Part shown: positions 56,769-64,000 of the stretch, in pieces
Layout of the letters: every line of letters starts with the position of its first letter
How positions within the stretch are numbered: the first letter of the stretch is position 1
Source of the DNA: Henricia sp. BOLD:AAB3569
Taxonomy: Eukaryota > Echinodermata > Asteroidea > Spinulosida > Echinasteridae
DNA: 64,000 bases
Direction of reading: 5' to 3'
Assembly: GCA_037783545.1 (NCBI GenBank)
Contig: JBBELK010000454.1
Location: 1,488,001-1,552,000, forward strand
Translations under genes and position numbers: made by a program
Notes under the pieces: model-generated
Told to the model about the DNA's origin: nothing
The model's input: only the letters and a program-made list of their open reading frames with translations
The model's database searches: none

Positions 56769-58263
56769 GCTACTTCACAGACAGTCCGTCCAAGTTCGCT
56801 CTACCAGCCACGCCTACATACATCCAGCAAAAGCCCGTGCGGCCGCCCGTTTGTTGGACCAGCGGCCTACCTAGCAAGATCGCTACTTGCTCAGTCCCTG
56901 TCTGTCATCAGATTCGTACTCTTAATAATCTGGGATTCCTAGGCTCACACTTGTATTCCAACCGCCAGGGTTAAGATCGAGTAGTAAAGGCAGTATACTG
57001 GTCACGGCTTCAACCAGCCCCCGCAGCCCCGCTATACATGAACATCATCATCCGCGTTAAGTTGACTTATTTGTAAATGCTCGTGGGGGCTAGAGGTCGG
57101 GTCTTGGCACTGATGAATAAGAGTCCGCTTTGTTAACAGGTGGGGCATCTGCAGTATTTAGTAAATGAGGTTTCTCAGGCTCTTCCGTCCGCATCGCGTG
57201 GATGCCGGACGGAGCAGATTTTCGCAGATGTAATGATACTCGTGTGTGAAGGAAAGGAAACATTCCGGTGTTAATGTTCGTGCTGCGGCATATAGAACGG
57301 CTGACCTTTGAGGGTCAAAACTTTAGTGACGCCAACAGCAGGAAAGAGTGCGCGACATACGGTGGGAAGCAGATACGGACATGCCCCTGTAGTCGTGCAA
57401 AATATGCCAAATTGTACACACCTCCCCGCCCAGTTCACCTATAGCTAACTAGTCAAAAATACGAACTCCCTCCTGCGAAAGACAAGGACCATAGGCCTTT
57501 ACGTGTTGATCTGTGATTGGGGCTTTGTGCACACAAGCAAGCTCAAACACAAGCTCAAACAGCACGTTTCGCACCTCTGTGCGTGTCACTTGAGTAATCA
57601 CCAAGCAAACCCACCGATCAGAAGTCACACTAATAAAATTGATCTTTTCAAACTACGAATTACATGTACATGGGTCATATAATGTTTGCACAACACTCCT
57701 GATAGTGCTCCACGCGAGTTCATGTTATGATCAGGCCTGTCGTGATATGAGAGAAGGGGAGAGGCACACGGGGTCAAACACCTCTCGAAGACCGTTTACA
57801 TCAGGCAAAACCGTAAAGCATTATAAATTACAGTAGGCCTACAATATGAAAATTTAGAAGGTTTTACGTAATTTTCAAACGAAAATCTGCAGCCTAATGT
57901 CCACTCATTTTTGTTTTGGGATGTACTCCATTACGTCATTGCTTCTCTCATGACATCCCAGCTTCTTGTCATGACGGTATTGGCCGTTCACAGGGCAAAC
58001 CATAAATCATTTTCAAAATCCCGATGGGTTTGTGAACACACACATCAGGGTCATATGCTGAGGGGAGGAGATGATGGTTCGAATGACTCCGCCCACCATC
58101 TACAGCCCGACGTCCGCTCATCGTGTACTTTAATTGCTTCTCTAACATTCATTACTGATGACACTCTAGCTTATTGTCATGACGTTATCAATCGTGTTCG
58201 GGGAGAGAGGATGCCTTTCAAATGTTTGACCTTGGTTTTAAGTTACATGTATCACGAATAATG

Positions 58264-60600
58264 TTCCATTGGATTTATGGTCCATGTTTTTCTTTCCGTT
58301 TCTCTAGGGATTAATATCCTTTTACAATATGCAACCGTTGGCTACCAGGTCGACCCCAGTTGGCTACGGAGTTATGTTTGACAGCCTTAGGGGAAATATC
58401 AAATCCTTTTACATTGCATTATAAATTATTTCCACAAGAAGTATTTTCAGTTCGTGTTTGCATTGGACGATGGGCATTTTGTCACTCATGCAGCGAAATT
58501 TAGGCTTAAAATCCTGGGATAAAATGCAGTCATTCTCTTCTTAATCAGGCTTTGCTGCACGATTGAAGGACACTGTACTGTCCAAAAAATATTTTTCCAT
58601 GAGCTAACCTAACAGGAAAAACGTTACTAAAATGTTGATAAAATGGCAACAAACACCATATGATTTTTTTTCTTCTTTTATTTAAATGGTACCTTTCCGC
58701 AGAAAATTAGTGCATGGTTTAAAAATGAGCGCGCACCCTCACTTATACTATTCACTTCACAAAAACGATGCGTGGGTTTTAAAGGTTTTCTGAAGCAATG
58801 TATTATCTATGTACAGCCTGAAGTCTATGTAATACCTGAAGTCCTGAACCAAATACTGAAATAGTATCAAACTAATTCGGTAACGGATGGTGTAATAATT
58901 TTGTTCAGCGAGAACCGGGAGTGGCAGTCAAAACGTTGCAACTTTGGCCGTCCCGTCCAGAATGATGAAACAGCGGAGAAAGTACACGTACTACGACATT
59001 CTCCTCTAATCTTCATTCCCATGCACGCCAAAATGTAAATAGTTCAAAGGTTCAGCACTTACCCCCTCAATGCTGCAGTAATAATCCTTGGACTTGACCA
59101 CCACGGCCAACCCGATAAGACTCAAGACCAGGAGCGCAGCCCCCGCACCCATCAAGGCAAGAAGTCCGAGCCTGTCCTCTTGGTTCGCCATCATAGCGTC
59201 TCCACGGACGGTCCTTCGCTCTACCAGCCACGCCTTCATCCAGCAAAAGCCCTCTGCTGCGGCCCGTTTGTTGGACCAGCGGCCTAGCCAGGCAAGCTCG
59301 CTAGCTCAGTCTCTGTCTGTCATCAGATTCGTACTCTTAATAATCTGGAATTCCCAGGTGATTTATCGCTCGAACGGCTCACACTCGCACTCCAACCGCC
59401 ACGAGTAGTTTAGGCCGCACGCGGGGCACGGCTTCAGCCAGCCCCCACTCCGCTACATGAACATCATCATCCGCGTTAAGTTGACTTATTTGTAAAAGCT
59501 CGTGGGGGCTATTTATTATAGAGGTCGAGTCTTGGTACTGATGATTAGAGACCGCAGTATTAACAGGTGGGGCATTCGGTAATGAGGTTTCTCAGGCTCT
59601 TCCGTCCGCATAGCGTAGATGCGCTACCGGCCGAAGCAGATTTTGGCAGATGTAATGATACTCGTGTGTGAAGGAAAGAAAACATTCTGTGCTGTGGCAT
59701 GTGCAACGGTTGATCTTTGAGGGTCAAAACTTAAGTGACGCCAAAAGCTAAAGCAGGAAAGAGTGCCCGGGATACGGTTGGAAGCATGCAGTACATGTGA
59801 AAAAAGGATGCCAATTTCTACACCCCTCCTATCCCCATGCCAACAAGTTAAAAATAGGAACCCCTCCCCGTGACCGGCCTGCGGGCCTGAAAGAAAAAGA
59901 CAGTATACTTGTGATTGAGCACACAAGCAGGTATAGGGGCATGCTCACGAAGCACGTTTTGAACCTCTGTGCGTGTCACTTGAAGTCCTCACTAATAAAA
60001 TGTTCTCAAAATGGTCTGCTTAAACTGCGAATTACATGTGTACTCCGAGTGTTCCACGTGAGTACATGTTGTGAACAGCATACTAGCGAGGTGAAGTGGG
60101 GGAGGTCCACAGGGTCAATGATCTCCCGACGACCATTGTCCTACGGGGTCCTACCCCACTTGCAAAACGGTAAATGAAGCATACAAGTACGATATGAAAA
60201 ATTGGAAGGTTTTACCTAATTTTCTAACGACAGCGCCCATCCCCCATCTGCAGCCCAATGTCCTCTCATCTTTGTTTTGGGGTGTACTTCATGAGTGACA
60301 TCCCAGCTTCTTGTCATAACGGTATTGGCCAGTTACAGGACAAAACCATAAATCATTTTCAAAACCCTTATGGGTTTGTGAACACATCAGGCCCATACGC
60401 TGATTGGAGTAGAGGGTGGTTCGAACGCCCACCATCTACAGCCCGTGTTTTTTATTTTATCGGTTTGTGTGGGGTCATTGCTTCTCTCCATATCATCCTA
60501 GCTTCTTGCAATGACGTCATTGATCGTGTTCAAATGTTTGACCTTGGCTTTAAGCTACATGTATCACGGATAATGTTCATCTTTATCATTATTTTGCTCG
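58264..60600. repeat. Tandem segmental duplication, unit B (carries ENTPD exon 1b)
   Basis: Head-to-tail copy of unit A with many substitutions and small indels, including a second ENTPD first exon at 59063-59191. It lacks the roughly 1-kb inverted-repeat segment found in unit A. No other gene is seen. Confidence 0.8.
59063..59191 (-). CDS. ENTPD: Alternative or orphan ENTPD first exon (exon 1b)
   Basis: A 129-nt coding exon with the same length, phase and GTAAGT donor as exon 1a at 55792-55664. It encodes MANQEDRLGLLALMGAGAAL and on to KSKDYYCSIEG, that is, a short cytosolic start, one membrane anchor and the first cysteine of the ectodomain. The reading frame is intact and differs from exon 1a by conservative changes only. 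It could serve as a second promoter's first exon for the ENTPD gene below it, or be the stub of a third gene whose other exons are lost. A further ATG lies one codon upstream. Confidence 0.75.
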
Positions 60601-62068
60601 GGACAATTTCACTTTAAACATTGTCTTGGAATAACATATTGATATCAGTGTCTCGATTTGCCAAGGGTAGGCCTATCTGCCTTTGACCGTACCGAGGTAT
60701 AGATGAACACAGACAACATATCTTGATCCTCGAGGAGAAAATTGAAAGAAGATGGAAGGTCAGAATTCACCCGCAGCAACGTTAATGAACCGAACCGAAA
60801 TGTATGTGACAGCGGGGATTTTAGTCATAATGAAAAAAAAGGTAGCTCCGGCGAATTCGTCTTGTGGTGCATCCATTAACGAGCTGCAACAGTGCGGTGG
60901 CGTGTACAAGGCGTGCAATTTAGAGCTCCTAATGTACCTTAGTACATGTCTACGGATATGGGTCTTGTTCTTGTAGATGCAAAAAGAGGGAGGGTACCTA
61001 AATGGCGCCAATCTCTTTTTTGCGATTAAATGCCGGTTACATGTACTTTCAGCAGTGATGACATAAGTAAGTATGGAATAACATATCAAATAAAATGGGA
61101 CATTCAAAGTAAATTAAAGTTCCAAAGGATCTGCATATTTACTTTGCCATCTTCCTGAGAACTCCAAATTCATACAAACATTTAACATAAAAGATTGTAA
61201 TATTTTCCTTTTTTTTGCTATCGCACAATGTATGTGCCTTATGCGAGTGTGACCTTTCCTCCGTGTCAAAATAATTCTCTTTTGTATTGACAATACAAAA
61301 ATCTGTTTATATAATTTTATACGTGTCTGAACTTATGAACTTTTTATGGCTGATCGAAACATGACCTTTCTGTATAGGAGACTGCATTTACAACTGTATA
61401 GGCTTTTTTTGTACGGTCCAATGTAGAAGTCCACTGTGCGAATAACATACATTAAAAAAACTTTGGTTATAATATACACTTTACAAATGCATTAAGGTGA
61501 ACGCACGTTTGCACAGGTAAATTAATCAAGTCAATTAGGATTTATGGCATGACAGATATCTATACGTGCATTTCCACGTTCAGGGCATAATTTACCCTGG
61601 TAATTACAGCGGGTATCGTTTTGCAAGTATGCATTAATATAATGCACATTGCTTTGCATGTTCGCAATGGATATACAAATGTGTGTAGCACTACATTTGC
61701 TGTATAATCACGCAAATTTTCTTGTAAAAATTATGCCCCGACGTGCGTGCCAATTTTATGTATTTTAAAATTGTGAATACGAAATGTTCCGTTTTCTTTT
61801 ACTATAACTGTCAATTGCTTTTTCAGAATGATAAATTTTGCCTCCAAAAAAGAATGTAGTGTTCTAAGTGTTGGTTTAAGCATCCTCCTTGGTTTAAACC
61901 AGGACGTGAACCGGACGTAAAACATAAACAGATCAGCATGTTCAGTACTCGAGTTGGATGATAGTATCAAGATGTTTTTCCAAAAGTACATTTCTACCCA
62001 TCACCATAAAATGCAAACAATTTGTTAATCGCAGGCATCGCGTATATAGTCAGGGCTCCAACATGTGT
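60601..62068. other. AT-rich DNA with no recognised feature
   Basis: I find no exon, TIR element or RNA gene in this stretch downstream of the linker histone stop. No histone-type 3' stem-loop is visible just after the stop, which suggests a polyadenylated replacement-type histone mRNA. Confidence 0.45.
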
Positions 62069-62560
62069 TTATCTCTTCTTGGTTGTCGATTTCTTGGGCG
62101 ACTTCTTGGCCTTTGACCCAGATTTCTTGGGACTGGTAGTTTTCTTAGGTGTCGTCTTCTTCTTCTTAGATGCTGCTGCTGTTTTAGGTTTCCCTCCCGT
62201 CTTCTTGGTCGGGGTCGATGCGCCCTTTTTCGTCGGTGTCTTTTTTGTGGGTGTCTTGGCGATGCTTGGTGTTTTGCCCGCTGCTTTTTTCCCGGCTGGC
62301 TTTTTGGGCGTGGTCGTGGCTAACTTTGTTTTCGCTAACTTGAAACTTCCAGTTGCTCCCACGCCCTTCGTGTGAACCAGAGTAGCGTTATCGCCTGAGC
62401 TCATTCTCTTGAGGGCGCTCGATATCGGTTTGGCGTTGTCGATGTTGTACTTTTGAGTAATGTATTTTCCAATGGATTGGCGAGACGAGCCCTTTCTGTC
62501 TGCAAGAGCTTCAACGGCTTCCGTGATCATGTCAGAGTAAGTAGGGTGCGAAGTGGCCAT
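62069..62560 (-). CDS. Linker histone H1, H1.0-like, 163 residues
   Basis: Binds the nucleosome dyad and linker DNA to compact chromatin. A single exon with an intact frame. The winged-helix globular domain covers about residues 5-77, with YSDMITEAVEAL, GSSRQSIGKYI and TKGVGATGSFKLAK. The SDMI, SSRQSI and KGVGA(T/S)GSF words resemble the replacement variant H1.0/H5 more than the cell-cycle H1s. The tail (78-163) is almost only Lys, Thr, Pro, Ala, Ser and Gly, with TPTKK and TPKK repeats of the DNA-binding and Cdk-site type. No other histone gene lies nearby and no replication-type 3' hairpin is seen, so a solitary, replication-independent variant is likely. It is shorter than typical somatic H1. 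Confidence 0.93.
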   Translation of the reverse strand: MATSHPTYSDMITEAVEALADRKGSSRQSIGKYITQKYNIDNAKPISSALKRMSSGDNATLVHTKGVGATGSFKLAKTKLATTTPKKPAGKKAAGKTPSIAKTPTKKTPTKKGASTPTKKTGGKPKTAAASKKKKTTPKKTTSPKKSGSKAKKSPKKSTTKKR

Positions 62561-62745
62561 TTTGGATGATCTCTTTATGTCTGCCTGTGCTGCGTGTGTG
62601 TCTGCTGACTGAACTGACGATCGCGCCCTGAGTTTTATCGAAATAAAACCGGTTCAACGCGCTCATTGTGTATTATGTCGCCATTGCGGACGTGACAGAC
62701 ATCACTCTGGTTGCACCTGCTACGTGCATTAGGGAAGGTAGAAAA
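62561..62745 (-). promoter_or_regulatory. Probable linker-histone promoter
   Basis: The 185 bp upstream of the histone ATG contain CpG-rich words and a TTTTATTTCGATAAAA near-palindrome near 62636-62651 that could act as a TATA-like element. On the other side an AAAATGGCGGAG start context on the plus strand begins at 62746, so the block could be bidirectional. Inferred from position. Confidence 0.35.
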
Positions 62746-64000
62746 ATGGCGGAGTTGTGTAAATGGTACTACTTAGTCACCAAAAATGACCTTTTATCGA
62801 TATTTTAGCTCGGCGTGTGGATTTTACATCAACGGAATCTGGTTGATTGATAATATATCGCAATGTCTGCTTGAACATTTTACGAGAATAACCTTTAGCG
62901 ACGAACACACGACCATAAACGTTGAAGGTTTGGACGTTGACAAAACAGATTTTATGAACATGAAGAGCAGCTACAAATTCCCCTTTCGGTCAATAAAACA
63001 TAAATCCACATTTTATAATTCTTCAATATATATACTTTGCTTATGTGGCCAGAACTGGTTGAAATAATTCTCGTGGTGTGATATTTTGCTCACGTAAGTT
63101 GAGGTGACAAACACACACAAGCACACGGTCGCGGCTAGCCCCATTACTTTGTACTTAAACCATTCGCAGCCAAACTCAACGGCCGAGCCGCTCAAATTTT
63201 GGCGTGCATTCTTTTGGACGGATGTGGCTAATTTCTACACCACAGACCTTTTCTCCAACATTTTAGCTATTTTAAACTTCCGTTCGAACAGAAACTTTTC
63301 GCGTAATTTTCCGTTGCCGAGTGTTATTGCTTTTTATTATGTATTGCGAAAAAAATCTTAGCACTTTCCGAGTGGGGTCAGCCTGTGCGGCGGTTATGCA
63401 TGCATGGATGGACGCGTTCATAATTTTATTATCTGTATCGTTGCCAACTAAGCTCGACCATTAACATTTTTGTGGGTTCCATATGCTAAATGCCAAAACA
63501 TAATTGATCATGTTTTATATTTCGACACAAAACGAAAGATGTTGAGTCCGTCTGCTTTCATAATACGAACCGCCTGGCTGTCTGAGACTCGCATAGACAT
63601 GTGCACACATACCAAAAGTGACGTCACTGGTACGTTATTAGTTGTTGGCCCAATGACGTCAGACTGGCCCGTTCATTTTTTACATTGTCCATTTTCAACA
63701 TTTTAGTGACAAAGTATAACTCAAAGAACACAGTTTTATATAGTACACTACAAAATACCTGGTTTTATTTTGCACTGTCAAAAAAAGGCACTTTTTTTGT
63801 ATTCCACTTAATCAATAGCACCCATCATATATGCCGTTTATTTCAAATAAATCAGAAAAAACAATAAATTATTTTTGAAATGACAATGCTATACGAAAAT
63901 TACTAAAAATGCTGCTACTGTTTATGGTATTGCAACTTTTGTCCCGCCCTCTATCGTCAAAACTTCTCAGTCTTAAGACCAGTGTTTCGGTCTTCGCCAT
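62746..64000. other. Right-edge stretch with no recognised gene
   Basis: No exon is supported. An ATG in good context at 62746 opens only 20 codons, and several AT-rich reading frames lack motifs. Near 63100-63230 there is a slightly CpG-richer patch of unknown meaning. Confidence 0.4.

Larger units (their letters stand above)
54510..58263. repeat. Tandem segmental duplication, unit A (carries ENTPD exon 1a)
   Basis: From GGCCCATGTTTTCCTTTCCA onward this unit aligns in order with 58264-60600: GGCTACCAGGTCGACCCCA, the ENTPD first exon, GTTTGTTGGACCAGCGGCCT, CATCATCCGCGTTAAGTTGA and the 3' part with CCAGCTTCTTGTCATGACGG. Unit A is longer than unit B, partly because of about 1 kb with an inverted repeat just upstream of exon 1a. 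End points are approximate. Confidence 0.8.

Noticed and set aside
63957-64000. Minus-strand ATGGCG start at the right edge
   Set aside because: The frame closes after about 40 codons in AT-rich DNA with no family similarity.

Overview
This looks like a gene-sparse, intron-rich stretch of animal nuclear genome. The genes are metazoan: an MXD-type repressor, a VAX homeobox gene, a type II phosphatidylinositol 4-kinase, two CD39-type ectonucleotidases and an H1.0-like linker histone. Introns are 0.3-5 kb with GT-AG ends, and non-coding DNA is packed with short terminal-inverted-repeat (TIR) elements, tRNA-derived repeats and LINE tails. My best guess is an invertebrate deuterostome, most likely an echinoderm; the species cannot be settled from this window. 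All recognised genes lie on the minus strand, and exon coordinates are my own reading of splice sites and protein similarity.

Left (1-10 kb): the first two coding exons of an MXD/MAD gene (2931-3243), reading out of the left edge, with a CpG-, CCAAT- and E-box-rich promoter block. About 6.5 kb of repeat-rich DNA with no recognised gene follows. 10-18 kb: a two-exon calcineurin-like metallophosphoesterase (10277-12125) and a three-exon VAX gene (13899-17572) with homeodomain-site clusters in intron 1 and a mirror pair of PBX-MEIS-type sites about 300 bp upstream of its ATG. 18-37.8 kb: repeats and the eight-exon PI4K2 gene (21985-31608). 37.8-60.6 kb: two tandem ENTPD (ecto-apyrase) genes (37836-43351 and 46438-55792), plus a tandem duplication carrying a second copy of the ENTPD first exon (59063-59191). 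Right: a single-exon linker histone (62069-62560), then 1.4 kb without a recognised gene.

The genes do not form a pathway. Their company is notable: the human relatives MXI1, VAX1, PI4K2A and ENTPD1 all lie on the long arm of chromosome 10, so the window may preserve an old deuterostome linkage. The most interesting local features are the duplicated ENTPD first exons (possible alternative promoters), an intron difference between the two ENTPD paralogues, candidate VAX and MXD control elements, and a rich set of foldback and TIR elements, some nested and one starting 16 nt from a splice donor. I saw no convincing retrovirus-like or Polinton-like element.
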